Positions 36,106 through 45,611 are shown, numbered from the stretch's first letter. The stretch is DNA of 64,000 bases from Tolypothrix sp. PCC 7910 (GCF_011769525.1 NZ_CP050440.1:7007501-7071500), one strand, 5' to 3'. Program-made: numbers and translations. Notes: generated by a model not told the origin, from the letters alone.

Positions 36106-36894
36106 ATGTTTGCTTTATATCGTGAAACTATAAGTACATTTTTGACAATTAGTATCTGTATTCTAGGAATTGGCTTCATGCAATTTCCTCGAATGCAAAA
36201 CTTTCTAAATAATAAACAAGCAGCTTCTAAGGAAGCTGCAGAAAGAGAAATTAAAGTAGAACAAGCACGACTCAATTTTTTAAAACAAACTCCCAGTTTT
36301 GGCTATGAAAACTTGATTGCCGATTGGGTATACTTAAGCTTTCTCCAATATTTTGGAGATGAAGAAGCGCGTGATAAAACAGGTTACACAGCCAGCCCTA
36401 AATATTTTGAAGTTATTCTTGGACACAATCCCAGATTCTTAGATGCTTATCTAGGTTTATCAGTTAGTACTTCTCTGTATGCAGGTTTACCTGAACGTTC
36501 TATAGAATTAATGGCACAAAGTTTACAGTTTTTATCGCCTAAAGTGCCGGAGAGGTCTTATTATGTATGGCGTTATAAAGCTATTGATGAATTATTATTT
36601 TTAGGTAATGCTCAAGCATCTAAAAAGTCTTTGACTAAAGCTGTCGATTGGGCTAGCACTTATGATGATGAAGAAAGCAGAAATTTAGCTAAAATATCTC
36701 AAAAAACTGCTAACTTCCTCAGCAATAATCCTAATAGCAAACATGCTAGGATTTCTACATGGGTAATGGTGTTAAATAACGGAGTTGATAAAAACACTCA
36801 AAAAAGAGCAATTAGAGAAATCGAGGCGTTAGGTGGCAAGGTAGTTAAGACTCCAGAAGGTAACAATCAAATTCTATTTCCGCCAAAAGATTAA
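36106..36894 (+). CDS. Conserved cyanobacterial membrane-anchored protein, function unknown
   Basis: I do not recognise a named family. The 262 residues begin with one hydrophobic segment (TISTFLTISICILGIGFMQF, about 8-27), which looks like an uncleaved anchor or signal sequence. A charged helical stretch follows (NNKQAASKEAAEREIKVEQARL), then a mostly helical region with TPR-like features (ENLIADWVYLSFLQYFGDEEAR, FLDAYLGLSVSTSLYAGLPERSIELMAQSL). The C-terminal part ends in KVVKTPEGNNQILFPPKD. It lies just upstream of the class IV aminotransferase on the same strand. A structural or assembly role outside the cytoplasmic face is only a guess. Confidence 0.72.
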   Translation: MFALYRETISTFLTISICILGIGFMQFPRMQNFLNNKQAASKEAAEREIKVEQARLNFLKQTPSFGYENLIADWVYLSFLQYFGDEEARDKTGYTASPKYFEVILGHNPRFLDAYLGLSVSTSLYAGLPERSIELMAQSLQFLSPKVPERSYYVWRYKAIDELLFLGNAQASKKSLTKAVDWASTYDDEESRNLAKISQKTANFLSNNPNSKHARISTWVMVLNNGVDKNTQKRAIREIEALGGKVVKTPEGNNQILFPPKD

Positions 36895-36925
36895 ATTTGG
36901 GGTTTGGTAATGGTAATTTCTCACC

Positions 36926-37762
36926 TTGTCTCTTTGTCCCCCAATCTCCAGTCCCCAATCTCTGAGGTGCATTATTTACTGGTACAACGGTCAATTAATT
37001 GAATCCCAAACCCTAGAATTAAGCATTAACGATCCAGGGTTGCTTTATGGAGCAACAATTTTTACTACGGTGCGGGTTTATGAGAATTCTTTGGATAGCA
37101 GGTTAACTCACTGGGCTTTACACTGCGATCGCTTACTATTGTCGCTCAAAACTTTTGGTTGGCAGCAACCAGACTGGAATCGGGTACGTCAAGGTGCGGA
37201 AATCCTACTGCAACATTTTCCGATTCTCAGAATTACCCTGTTTCCAGATGGACGGGAATGGATAACGGGTAGGTTATTACCAGAAAATTTAAGCGAAAAA
37301 CAAGCAAATGGCATAGTTTGCGCCATTGTTAATGCAGAATACGATCGCACTCTGGCTTCTCATAAAACTGGTAATTACTTAAGCCCTTGGTTAGCTAGAA
37401 ATATCAGCCTACAGTCAACTGCTCAAGAAGCGATTTTAGTCGATCAAGCGGGAAATTGGCTAGAAACCAGTACTGGGAACCTTTGGGGTTGGCGAGATGG
37501 TTGTTGGTGGACACCGCCTTTAACTGGGGGAATTTTGCCAGGAATTATGCGATCACAACTTGTAAAATGGCTGCAATCCCAGCAGCAACAAGTAAAAGAG
37601 GAACCCTGGACAATGGAGTTAGTCAAGGGATTTACAGCGATCGCCTACACTAACTGTGTAGTGGAAATCCTCCCTATCCATACCGTCCACCAGCCTGCTG
37701 GGTCGCTACAATATAATCCTCACCATTCAAGTTTTCAATTGCTCAGGAGTTTTTTAGCATGA
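36926..37762 (+). CDS. pabC: Class IV aminotransferase, probable 4-amino-4-deoxychorismate lyase; start uncertain
   Basis: The fold is that of BCAT/PabC enzymes: YWYNGQLIES at the N-terminus, DPGLLYGATIFTTVRVYE, the PLP lysine in SHKTGNYLSPWLA and WLETSTGNLWGW with the conserved Glu and Gly. The short length, about 260 residues in the core, fits PabC, which makes 4-aminobenzoate for folate, better than branched-chain aminotransferase. No in-frame ATG precedes the domain. The coordinates use a TTG at 36926, giving an N-terminus read from heptamer repeats; CTG at 36962 or ATT at 36974, just before YWYNG, are alternatives. D-amino acid aminotransferase is the other possible identity. Confidence 0.75.
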   Translation: MSLCPPISSPQSLRCIIYWYNGQLIESQTLELSINDPGLLYGATIFTTVRVYENSLDSRLTHWALHCDRLLLSLKTFGWQQPDWNRVRQGAEILLQHFPILRITLFPDGREWITGRLLPENLSEKQANGIVCAIVNAEYDRTLASHKTGNYLSPWLARNISLQSTAQEAILVDQAGNWLETSTGNLWGWRDGCWWTPPLTGGILPGIMRSQLVKWLQSQQQQVKEEPWTMELVKGFTAIAYTNCVVEILPIHTVHQPAGSLQYNPHHSSFQLLRSFLA

Positions 37763-37985
37763 CAACGTCACCATTTTGGTATACGTTAAGATAAGTTAAC
37801 ATAATTCTTAAAAACACCATCTCGTCTAGAGACGTTACCAAAAGGTGGCAAAACAGCCCAATTCTGCTCAGAATGGGTCGTAAAGTTACCTAAAAGGGAA
37901 ACCCCTGCTTGCCACAGTCATAAATTATTGTGTCAGTGTCATTCATAAAACAAATGACAAAGGACAAATAACAAATGACAAATAG

Positions 37986-38015
37986 AAGCGAACTGCCGTA
38001 GGCGGCAGCGCTTCG
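37986..38015. promoter_or_regulatory. Interrupted hairpin in the ftsH leader
   Basis: GAAGCG (37985-37990) pairs with CGCTTC and, inside it, CTGCC pairs with GGCAG, giving a two-tier stem that ends about 36 bases before the ftsH start codon. An AGGAGG ribosome-binding site (38035-38040) follows, unusually strong for this window. The dyad may be a dispersed repeat or a leader structure. Confidence 0.45.
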
Positions 38016-38050
38016 CTATCGCACGAAAAATATTAGGAGGATTTACCTCA

Positions 38051-39889
38051 GTGAATAAAAGATGGAGAAACGCGGGGCTGTACGCACTGCTTTTTATAGT
38101 TGTAATTGCTTTAGGGACAGCATTTTTTGATAAGCAACCCCAAAGCCGAGAACCATTACGTTACAGCCAATTTATTCAAGAAGTTGAAAAAGGCAGAATA
38201 GATAAAGTCAGTTTAAGTGCAGACCGTTCTACAGCCCTGGTTACATCTAGAGACGGTAATAAAAAAGTAGTCACATTAGTCAATGACCCTGACTTAATTA
38301 ATACTCTTACTGCCAAAGGCGTTGATATTTCTGTTTTGCCTCAAACCGACGAAGGATTTTGGTTTAAGGCATTAAGTAGCTTATTTTTCCCAGTATTGCT
38401 TCTAGTAGGTTTATTTTTCTTACTACGTCGTGCTCAGAGTGGCCCTGGTAGCCAAGCCATGAACTTTGGTAAGTCTAAAGCCAGAGTGCAAATGGAACCC
38501 CAAACCCAGGTGACTTTTGGTGATGTTGCTGGTATTGACCAAGCCAAGCTGGAATTAAATGAAGTCGTAGACTTTTTGAAAAACGCCGATCGCTTTACCG
38601 CCGTTGGTGCCAAAATTCCTAAAGGTGTATTACTCGTTGGGCCTCCAGGGACAGGTAAAACCCTCCTAGCTCGTGCGGTTGCTGGGGAAGCTGGTGTACC
38701 TTTCTTCTCCATCTCTGGTTCTGAGTTCGTAGAAATGTTTGTGGGTGTGGGTGCTTCCCGCGTCCGTGACTTGTTCGAGCAAGCTAAATCCAATGCTCCC
38801 TGTATCGTCTTTATCGATGAAATTGACGCGGTAGGTCGTCAACGGGGTGCAGGTTTAGGCGGTGGTAACGATGAACGGGAACAAACCCTCAACCAGCTGC
38901 TCACAGAAATGGATGGCTTTGAAGGTAACACCGGTATCATCATTATCGCTGCTACCAACCGTCCTGATGTACTAGATGCAGCGCTGTTGCGTCCCGGTCG
39001 TTTTGACCGTCAAGTAGTGGTAGACCGTCCCGACTATGCTGGACGTAGCGAAATCCTCAAAGTTCACGCTCGTGGTAAGACCTTAGCTAAGGATGTGGAC
39101 TTAGATAGAATTGCTCGTCGTACCCCTGGTTTCACTGGTGCAGATTTATCTAACTTGTTAAATGAAGCCGCCATTTTAGCAGCACGGCGGAATTTAACTG
39201 AAATTTCGATGGATGAAATCAACGACGCAATTGACCGCGTGTTAGCTGGCCCAGAGAAGAAAGACCGCGTCATGAGTGAAAAGCGCAAGACTTTGGTTGC
39301 ATACCACGAAGCAGGTCACGCTTTAGTCGGTGCGTTAATGCCAGACTATGACCCAGTACAAAAAATTAGCATCATTCCTCGCGGTCGTGCTGGTGGTTTA
39401 ACTTGGTTTACTCCTAGCGAAGACCGGATGGACACTGGCTTATACAGCCGCGCTTATTTGGAAAACCAAATGGCAGTAGCTTTAGGTGGCCGGATTGCTG
39501 AAGAATTAATCTTTGGGGAAGAAGAAGTTACCACTGGTGCTTCTAATGACCTACAACAAGTAGCCCGTGTTGCCCGTCAAATGATCACTCGCTTTGGGAT
39601 GAGTGACAAACTAGGGCCCGTAGCTCTTGGTCGCCAGCAAGGTAATATGTTCCTCGGTCGCGATATCATGTCAGAGCGTGACTTCTCTGAGGAAACAGCT
39701 GCGGCAATTGATGAAGAAGTCCGCAAACTGGTAGATGTAGCTTATGCTCGCGCCAAAGAAGTATTAGTCAATAACCGCCACATCCTCGACCAAATCGCGG
39801 ATATGCTGGTTGATAAAGAAACAGTAGATGCCGATGAATTGCAAGAAATTTTGGCAAACAACGATGTCAAAACTGCCGCTTTTGCATAA
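38051..39889 (+). CDS. ftsH: ATP-dependent zinc metalloprotease FtsH
   Basis: FtsH is a membrane-bound AAA+ protease; in cyanobacteria family members degrade damaged D1 protein of photosystem II. The 612 residues have two membrane helices (about 9-27 and 110-132) around a lumenal/periplasmic FtsH_ext domain, Walker A GPPGTGKT (about 197), Walker [16 protein letters not shown], the SRH region [21 protein letters not shown] and the zinc site H419-E420-x-x-H423 ([10 protein letters not shown]). The GTG start at 38051 is supported by AGGAGG ten bases upstream. A strong terminator follows. Which of the several cyanobacterial FtsH paralogues this is cannot be decided here. Confidence 0.96.
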   Translation: MNKRWRNAGLYALLFIVVIALGTAFFDKQPQSREPLRYSQFIQEVEKGRIDKVSLSADRSTALVTSRDGNKKVVTLVNDPDLINTLTAKGVDISVLPQTDEGFWFKALSSLFFPVLLLVGLFFLLRRAQSGPGSQAMNFGKSKARVQMEPQTQVTFGDVAGIDQAKLELNEVVDFLKNADRFTAVGAKIPKGVLLVGPPGTGKTLLARAVAGEAGVPFFSISGSEFVEMFVGVGASRVRDLFEQAKSNAPCIVFIDEIDAVGRQRGAGLGGGNDEREQTLNQLLTEMDGFEGNTGIIIIAATNRPDVLDAALLRPGRFDRQVVVDRPDYAGRSEILKVHARGKTLAKDVDLDRIARRTPGFTGADLSNLLNEAAILAARRNLTEISMDEINDAIDRVLAGPEKKDRVMSEKRKTLVAYHEAGHALVGALMPDYDPVQKISIIPRGRAGGLTWFTPSEDRMDTGLYSRAYLENQMAVALGGRIAEELIFGEEEVTTGASNDLQQVARVARQMITRFGMSDKLGPVALGRQQGNMFLGRDIMSERDFSEETAAAIDEEVRKLVDVAYARAKEVLVNNRHILDQIADMLVDKETVDADELQEILANNDVKTAAFA

Positions 39890-39922
39890 GCGATCGCTTC
39901 TATAAATTTAAAATTTAAATTC

Positions 39923-39961
39923 GGGGTAATTCTGGAGTCTCCAGAGTTACCCCAATTTTTT
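39923..39961 (+). terminator. Intrinsic terminator after ftsH
   Basis: GGGGTAATTCTGGAG and CTCCAGAGTTACCCC form a stem of about 14 bp with one T-G pair, followed by AATTTTTT. It lies 34 bases after the ftsH stop and overlaps the last codons of the convergent ATP-grasp gene. Confidence 0.88.
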
Positions 39962-40810
39962 GTTACCAAATAATTCTTTCTCCTTAGTAATCAGATTTTG
40001 CCATAATGTAAACGGAGAAATAGCTGCATATCCGCTCTCTTGTCCATCATTACACTCAATCACAATCCACTCACCAGTGATTGTTTGTGCAACATCAATT
40101 ACCACAAATGGTAGATTGAGGCGCAGTGCAGCCTCACTAGCAACCAAGAGAGCTGCTTTCTGTTCTTGTTGATTCCAATCATAAGAGGTTGACCAGTATT
40201 GTGCTGCTCCAACACATTGCCCTCGCCACCAAAATGAGCGGAACTCGAAAGATGAAGGGATTTTCTCAGTCAACTCTGATGGTACAGGTCGTAGTTGGAC
40301 AAATTCTCTGCACACAAGGTCTTGGTAATGGAAAATCGGATTTTCTTTGTAAGCCTTAATCGCTCGGTAGTAATCCTCAGACGAACGAATGATTGAAAGT
40401 GCGGCTTTGTGACGGCTGGTTTGACGACTACCTTTGAGAAAAAGCGGTAGTCCAATTGTCTGTTCTAGAATTGCAATATCAGGTGGTTCCGAAAACCAGA
40501 AACTTTTGGGTGTTAGTCCTTCCAGCAGAGGATACCAACGCGGTAACTCGCTAGCAAGAAGATGTTGTTCCGCTGAGTGAACTAAGAATATACCATCTGC
40601 TGCCAATTGTTGATATAGCTCATCGTAATTAGTTACTGCCCCAAATCGCCCAATTGCTGTAATTTGCTCAGGGCGATTCCACGGGCGACGACAAGCAAAG
40701 AATTGAGAGAGAGAAAAGTCGTAACTCGGTAGATTGACTTCTCCAACCAAAACCCAAACTGCTTCTTCAAGCAGAATGAGATCGAGATTGTCTGGATTTA
40801 CACGAAACAT
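39947..40810 (-). CDS. ATP-grasp domain protein (DUF4343/R2K type)
   Basis: The 287 residues resemble the R2K branch of ATP-grasp proteins. Visible pieces are LPLFLKGSRQTSRHK (nucleotide-binding lysine strand), CREFVQLRPVP, FEFRSFWWRGQCVGAAQYW, LNLPFVVIDVAQTITGEWIVIECNDGQESGY (the metal-binding Glu-x-Asn-Asp strand) and a C-terminal helix. ATP-grasp enzymes join a carboxylate to an amine or thiol through an acyl phosphate; R2K members have been proposed to modify peptides or proteins, but no substrate is established. The gene is convergent with ftsH and no biosynthetic partner is adjacent. Confidence 0.75.
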   Translation of the reverse strand: MFRVNPDNLDLILLEEAVWVLVGEVNLPSYDFSLSQFFACRRPWNRPEQITAIGRFGAVTNYDELYQQLAADGIFLVHSAEQHLLASELPRWYPLLEGLTPKSFWFSEPPDIAILEQTIGLPLFLKGSRQTSRHKAALSIIRSSEDYYRAIKAYKENPIFHYQDLVCREFVQLRPVPSELTEKIPSSFEFRSFWWRGQCVGAAQYWSTSYDWNQQEQKAALLVASEAALRLNLPFVVIDVAQTITGEWIVIECNDGQESGYAAISPFTLWQNLITKEKELFGNKKLG

Positions 40811-41380
40811 TAATACTTACTGTAGAGATAAATGTACGGGTCACTTGAGGATCATGTAGCGAAATATAAGGGATTCTACATCTTATTTTTACCAAATATT
40901 TTTCGGCAATGTAAGTAGCTCGGTGTTAAAAATTATCGCTATGGCAAGGCAGGAGGTGAGCCACTGCAGTGGACGGGTTCCCCGGCATAAAGCAAGTGGC
41001 GAACCCGAAGGGCAGAAGGGAGAACAAGAATTTTTATCTTTAATTCTTTGGTTGTGTACCTCATTTAGTTGCAAATTGCTGTAATTCTTCCCCTGCTCTC
41101 TGCTCCTTGTTCCGTAATTGTATGTGATATTTTGCGAGTTTTTAGTAATCTCAGTTTACGAAAATAACCTGTATATCTATGTTCCTGAAATAGTACAAAT
41201 ACCAAGCCTAGAATTTATTTTTTGGTTGATTGCTTAACGAATTTAACCTAGGTATATATCGCAATTTATTTTTTAATAAGTATCAGGCAATTTTTTTTAC
41301 AATTTATACTTATCTCTTATGGCAGAAGTCACTTTAGACTGTAATCAATAACCTAGTAGTTACATTTGGTACAGAATATT
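40811..41380. other. Gene-free gap with a GCCACT-type palindrome
   Basis: Around 40957-41005 lies a dyad of the GCCA(C/G)TGC...GGGTTCCCCGG...AGTGGC family also seen at 7678. The rest is AT-rich and shows no gene. The last 100 bases probably hold the promoter of the GlsB-type gene. Confidence 0.5.
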
Positions 41381-41653
41381 ATGAACCTTCTTGCTTGGGT
41401 TGTTCTTGGTATTATTGCTGGTGCTATAGCTAAAGCTATTTACCCAGGTCGTCAAGGTGGCGGACTTCTTTCGACAATGGTTTTAGGTATAATTGGTGCT
41501 TTGCTTGGGGGAACTTTAGTTTCTTTCTTGAGTCCACCAGGAGCCACATTTGCTGCTGCTACTCTCAGTATTCCTAGCCTAATTATCGCTGTCATTGGCG
41601 CAATAATTGCTATTTTCTTATGGGGCTTATTAACTGGTCGTAGAAGTTATTAA
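41381..41653 (+). CDS. GlsB/YeaQ/YmgE-family small membrane protein
   Basis: The 90-residue protein is almost entirely hydrophobic, with three membrane segments (WVVLGIIAGAIAKAIYPG, a central GGLLSTMVLGIIGALLGG and a C-terminal LIIAVIGAIIAIFLWGLL). It has the family's conserved GxxxGxxAkxxxPG and GxxGaxxGG turns. Such transglycosylase-associated proteins are induced by osmotic or envelope stress in many bacteria, with no proven biochemical activity. The ATG at 41381 is preferred over an in-frame TTG at 41366. It opens a cluster of stress-type genes. Confidence 0.9.
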   Translation: MNLLAWVVLGIIAGAIAKAIYPGRQGGGLLSTMVLGIIGALLGGTLVSFLSPPGATFAAATLSIPSLIIAVIGAIIAIFLWGLLTGRRSY

Positions 41654-41710
41654 GCGCATAATATCAGGCTCATGGCTAGAGTTAATCTATTACCTTTCTT
41701 AAAAACAATA

Positions 41711-41742
41711 GAACTCCACTTTCTTTACAGAAATGGAGTTCT
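41711..41742. terminator. Hairpin after the GlsB-type gene
   Basis: AGAACTCCA and TGGAGTTCT form a 9-bp stem that can extend inward with TTTC/GAAA. No clear T-tract follows on the + strand, so terminator function is uncertain. It lies about 60 bases after the GlsB stop. Confidence 0.55.
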
Positions 41743-41919
41743 AGAATTTATACCAATTCTCGCTAATTCAGTAACCGATTCAAAGCTAGAAACCTAGATT
41801 TTGTCAGACTTCTGTAATTACGTAGCGCTTTGCGCTACTCTTCGAGAACGCTTTCAGCGAACCCGTAGGGTATTACGAATTAGTATCAAAGGTTGCACCC
41901 TACATTGTGGACTGGAGAA

Positions 41920-42102
41920 CTAATCTATCGCCTTTTTGAGTTCATCTTTAATGTTTTCGGTGGTGTGTGTAACTTGGGCTTCAGCTTGCTTTGCTTTACC
42001 TTCAGCTTTATCTGCTGGGTTACCAGTTACTTCTCCCATGATTTCTTGAACTTTACCTTCAATATTTTTGGAGGTAGCTTCCACTCTTTTTTCAATACTC
42101 AT
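41920..42102 (-). CDS. CsbD-family stress protein
   Basis: The 60-residue hydrophilic protein shows the CsbD pattern: SIEKRVEATSKNIEGKVQEIMGEVTGNPADKAEGKAKQAE, rich in Lys, Glu and Ala with a GK(V/A)QE...GE(V/L)TG core. CsbD proteins belong to general-stress regulons in many bacteria; their function is unknown. A longer open frame on the other strand over the same DNA is a shadow. The gene is convergent with the GlsB-type gene. Confidence 0.88.
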   Translation of the reverse strand: MSIEKRVEATSKNIEGKVQEIMGEVTGNPADKAEGKAKQAEAQVTHTTENIKDELKKAID

Positions 42103-42412
42103 AAGTTTTTACCTGCACTCTTAGTAAGTTGAATTATTAGTAACAAGAATAATTTAGAATATAAAACAAAATCTTTGCATCTATCAGGAGAAAGTTAATT
42201 AATTTCTGAATTTATCAACCTAAGATAGATGCAAAATTAAAAGTTTCTATAATAAATAATAAAAATATTCCTAAATCCTAAATCAAATAAGGCTTTGGGC
42301 GTAGCTTAGGCACATGCTTGAATAAGCGATCGCTCCTGCTTACAACCCAATTAATTACTTATTTTAGACTAACAATAACTCAGTAAGTAATAACTGAAAG
42401 GAAAATTTAGTA
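42103..42412. other. Divergent promoter region between CsbD and TIGR02587 genes
   Basis: 310 bases of AT-rich DNA lie between two divergent genes, presumably holding both promoters. One HIP1 octamer (GCGATCGC) lies near 42328. No other structure is recognised. Confidence 0.5.
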
Positions 42413-43282
42413 GTGCCCAAAAAATATCGTCAAAAAAATATATGGAAAAGTGAAATTAATGACATCATTAGGGGTACTTGTGGCGGCTTTTTGTTTGGAA
42501 TTCCCTTGTTGTATACAATGGAAGTATGGTGGATTGGCTCGTTAGCAAAACCACCCATGATGATGTTAGCGATCGCCTTGATGTTTATTGGCGTGTTCTT
42601 AGTTAACCAAGCAGAAGGCTTCCGCAAACGCAGACATAGTAGACGAGCTTACGAAGATATAATAGATACTATAGAAGCAATGGCGATCGGGCTAGCTTGC
42701 TCTAGCTTTATGCTCTTTTTGTTACAGGAACTAACACCGCAAACTTCTCTGAGAGAAGCACTAGGCAAAATCATCTTTGAAAGTGTACCATTTACTCTTG
42801 GTGTAGCATTAGCTAATCAATTTTTAGGGGATACTGATAGTATCAATACTGAAAGGCAAATAACTAAAAAACAACGGAGTAACTTACACGCCACCCTCTC
42901 CGATTTAGGTGCCACTCTTATTGGTGCGACTGTAATTGCATTTAACATTGCCCCCACAGATGAAATTCCCATGCTAGCAGCCACAGTATCACCTCCGTGG
43001 TTACTAGCAATAATCGCTACATCACTGGTGATTTCCTATGGCATAGTGTTTCAGGCAGGTTTTTCCGACCAGCAAAAGCGCAGACAGCAAAAAGGAATTT
43101 TTCAACGCCCATCAAGCGAAACCATTATGTCTTATTTAGTTTCATTGTTAGCCGCTGCGTTGATGCTGTGGTTTTTTCAAAAGTTGAGTTTGAGTGACCC
43201 CTGGACAATGTGGTTAGATCACACTTTAATGTTAGGGTTACCTGCAACCATTGGTGGTGCAGCTGGCAGGTTAGCGATATGA
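42413..43282 (+). CDS. TIGR02587-family integral membrane protein
   Basis: The 289 residues contain about seven hydrophobic segments and match the TIGR02587 (DUF2391) pattern: IIRGTCGGFLFGIPLLYTMEVWW at the N-terminus, RRAYEDIIDTIEAMAIGL, IIFESVPFTLGVALANQFLG and a C-terminal LGLPATIGGAAGRLAI. The start is GTG at 42413 with a weak AAAGGAAAA upstream. Function is unknown. The stop overlaps the next start (ATGA), and TIGR02588 proteins are the usual neighbour, so the pair probably forms one complex. Confidence 0.85.
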   Translation: MPKKYRQKNIWKSEINDIIRGTCGGFLFGIPLLYTMEVWWIGSLAKPPMMMLAIALMFIGVFLVNQAEGFRKRRHSRRAYEDIIDTIEAMAIGLACSSFMLFLLQELTPQTSLREALGKIIFESVPFTLGVALANQFLGDTDSINTERQITKKQRSNLHATLSDLGATLIGATVIAFNIAPTDEIPMLAATVSPPWLLAIIATSLVISYGIVFQAGFSDQQKRRQQKGIFQRPSSETIMSYLVSLLAAALMLWFFQKLSLSDPWTMWLDHTLMLGLPATIGGAAGRLAI

Positions 43283-43680
43283 ATAATCAAGATAACCAGC
43301 ATGAAGAGCGATCGCTTGCTGAATGGATCACATTTACTGCTGCCTCATTTATCCTCACAGTAATTATCGGGATGGTGGGATTCACTTGGCTAAATGACAA
43401 AAATCAACCGCCCATAGTATCCATCATTAACAAACAAAGAACGCGAGAAATTAATGGACAATTTTATGTCCCTTTTGAAGTGATCAATAAAGGTGGAGAT
43501 ACAGCCGAATCAGTGCAAATCATGGCTGAGTTAGAAATTAACGGCAAAGTTACAGAAACCGGGGAACAACAGATAGACTTCTTATCTGGCGGGGAAACGG
43601 AAGAAGGGGCATTTGTATTTAGCCAAGACCCTAACAAAGGTAAGTTAACTATCCGCGTTGCTAGCTATAAATTGCCTTAG
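43279..43680 (+). CDS. TIGR02588-family membrane-anchored protein
   Basis: I start this at the ATG at 43279 (MNNQDNQHEERSLAEWITFT), which overlaps the TIGR02587 stop by four bases. The 133 residues have one membrane helix (FTAASFILTVIIGMVGFTWL, about 19-38) and then an extracytoplasmic beta-rich domain (NGQFYVPFEVINKGGDTAESVQIMAEL...) resembling an Ig-like or CARDB-like fold. Translational coupling with the partner suggests a fixed stoichiometry. Function unknown. Confidence 0.85.
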   Translation: MNNQDNQHEERSLAEWITFTAASFILTVIIGMVGFTWLNDKNQPPIVSIINKQRTREINGQFYVPFEVINKGGDTAESVQIMAELEINGKVTETGEQQIDFLSGGETEEGAFVFSQDPNKGKLTIRVASYKLP

Positions 43681-43690
43681 CACTTGAAAA

Positions 43691-43709
43691 AACGCGATTA
43701 ATCGCGTCT
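43691..43709. repeat. 20-bp palindrome, copy 4
   Basis: AACGCGATTAATCGCGTCT, a fourth copy of the dispersed palindrome, follows 11 bases after the TIGR02588 stop. It could form a stem at the transcript 3' end. Confidence 0.75.
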
Positions 43710-43842
43710 GAACAAAATTAAAATACATTAATATATTCTTTAGCCTGTATTAGCGCTTAATTATTTTTACTCCAATTGCAGGCAAAAACAGATAAATCTG
43801 CATTCATCTGTTTTTATCTGGATTTATAGTTAGTTTTCAAAA

Positions 43843-44610
43843 TCAAACTTTTATCTTAGACTTTGACCAAACACCATTTTCATCTTCATCAAATTGCTGA
43901 CGCACTGCATCCCAAGCAGCTTGCTCAGATGTGAACTCGTCGCTAGTTTCCGCTAAGGTGACGTTATAGCGTTCAATAAATGTGCGTTGTGCTTCATTCG
44001 ATAAATGAGAGCGAACTTCTGGCGATAAGTCTTCTGGGCGGTTGCAAGGGCCAGGACAAGGACGAGCCAATATTTTCTCATTGCTGTGAATTTCTTCACC
44101 GCCAGCACTTTCTAATAATAATTGAAATTCGCCAGTGTGATCGCTTGGGACTTCTGCCATTAATAAAAACTCACCAGCTTGTAAGCGGGTTTGGTAAATC
44201 GTAGCCTTATCTTCCGGCATTCCTAATGCCGTGAGGACTGATACTAATCCCGCACCAGCACTACCTGCGATCGCACCTGTTGCAGCCCCCAGCAACACCG
44301 CACTAATAGGGCCTGCTGCGACAATTGGCCCAACAAAGGGAATGAAGAGTACGCCTACACCTGTAAGCAAGCTGAGAAAGGAACCGAACAAGGAACCAAA
44401 AATTGCTCCTGTTCTTAAACCCCCTAAAATCACATCTCTTTTGGTAATAAACCCAGCAATTCGAGTTTCTGATTGAAAGTTTCTGCCCAAAACAGAAATA
44501 TGATCTCTTGGTACGTCTCGATCTAACAAACGCCGAATTACATCATCAACTTGCTTCTGTTCTTTAAATACAGATGAAATAGTACGTTCTGCTATATAGG
44601 TTTCTGCCAC
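43843..44610 (-). CDS. Glycine-zipper stress protein with a C-terminal ChaB-like domain
   Basis: Residues 1-65 resemble the N-terminal domain of general stress protein 17M-like proteins ([30 protein letters not shown]). Residues 80-150 are a long hydrophobic, Gly/Ala-rich segment ([40 protein letters not shown]) that could insert in a membrane as paired helices. About 185-240 resembles a ChaB domain ([26 protein letters not shown]), usually linked to cation-transport regulation. It sits between the TIGR02587/02588 pair and dps. The combination suggests stress-induced envelope protection, but the molecular role is not known. Confidence 0.78.
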   Translation of the reverse strand: MAETYIAERTISSVFKEQKQVDDVIRRLLDRDVPRDHISVLGRNFQSETRIAGFITKRDVILGGLRTGAIFGSLFGSFLSLLTGVGVLFIPFVGPIVAAGPISAVLLGAATGAIAGSAGAGLVSVLTALGMPEDKATIYQTRLQAGEFLLMAEVPSDHTGEFQLLLESAGGEEIHSNEKILARPCPGPCNRPEDLSPEVRSHLSNEAQRTFIERYNVTLAETSDEFTSEQAAWDAVRQQFDEDENGVWSKSKIKV

Positions 44611-44777
44611 TTGAATCTCCTTAAATCATTTAATTGCAACTTTTTATCTGTTTATATTTGGGTAAAAGTAAAGGTTAAAAAGGGTAAAGGATGAATTGCA
44701 ACCTTTACCCTTCCAAATCTTTTCAATTAAAAGAAAACTTGTCGCCCTTATCCCTTATCCTGAAGCAACTTTATTGC

Positions 44778-45317
44778 CTATACACCTACAGGAGTTTGAG
44801 TATCAGCGGCTGAAGGTTTAGTGGTTGGCTCCAATGCTTGTCCTTCAATAAAGGAGCGCAGCATCCAAGCGATCTGCTCATGTTCTTCCATCAATCCAGT
44901 TAAAAAGTCAGCAGTTCCTTCATCATTGAAATCTTCGCTAGAGCTATTCACGTGTTCCCTGAGGTTACGAATTACCTGCTCATGATCTTCTACTAGTTGA
45001 GCTACCATTCCTGTAGCTGTCGGAATTTGGCCAGCTTTTTCTTTAAGGGTAGCAATCTTTAAAAATCCCTCTAATGTACCTACAGGGTAACCGCCTAAAG
45101 TCCGAATCCGCTCTGCGATCGCATCGATATTTTCAGTCAGTTTCTCGTAGTGTTCTTCCCATAATTGGTGCAAGGTGCGAAACTGAGGCCCGACAACATC
45201 CCAGTGATACTTTTTCGTTCTAACTAACAGCACATAAGAATCGGCTAAATCTTGATTTAGTAAATCAATTACACCTTGACGCTGTTGTTCTGTTAATCCA
45301 ATGTTTGGCTTAGGCAT
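44778..45317 (-). CDS. dps: Dps-family DNA-protecting ferritin-like protein
   Basis: Dps proteins form dodecameric shells that oxidise Fe(II) with peroxide and store the iron, protecting DNA. The ferroxidase site is visible as H38 in KKYHWDVVGPQF and D65/E69 in ENIDAIAERI, with H50 between. The core is four helices (about 15-155); the C-terminal 20 residues (TTKPSAADTQTPVGV) are a disordered tail. The 179-residue length fits the larger cyanobacterial members. It lies in the stress cluster on the same strand as the ChaB-like gene downstream. Iron-related control by Fur or PerR is plausible but no box was identified. Confidence 0.93.
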   Translation of the reverse strand: MPKPNIGLTEQQRQGVIDLLNQDLADSYVLLVRTKKYHWDVVGPQFRTLHQLWEEHYEKLTENIDAIAERIRTLGGYPVGTLEGFLKIATLKEKAGQIPTATGMVAQLVEDHEQVIRNLREHVNSSSEDFNDEGTADFLTGLMEEHEQIAWMLRSFIEGQALEPTTKPSAADTQTPVGV

Positions 45318-45611
45318 GACTTTCTCTCTTTTGGCGAACTTATTTATTAAGTGTCCAAATTTCAGCCTTAAACTACATCAGCCTACAGAAATAATGTTAA
45401 TTATCTTAAAGATAAACTAAATAATTATTTTTTATGCTAATCGACAGATGCTTAAATATTAAAATTTGAACTATATATTATTGTTTATCAATTGTAATAA
45501 GCATCTTGAATATTTATAGTTATCAAGATGCTTTTACATTAAGAGATTATAAACTATTTTGGAAGATAACCTGATGCTAACTTAGAGGTAGAATTAAGCG
45601 AAAATCAAAAC
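45318..45611. other. AT-rich upstream region of dps
   Basis: About 290 bases of AT-rich DNA separate dps from the exported small protein gene upstream, with no gene or clear repeat. The dps promoter should lie here. Confidence 0.4.

Noticed and set aside
35871-36125. An 84-codon frame between ackA and the next gene
   Set aside because: It spans the inverted repeat and dispersed palindrome; no start context or homology is visible.
41893-42132. A 79-codon frame on the + strand
   Set aside because: It is the complement of the CsbD gene, which has a clear family pattern.
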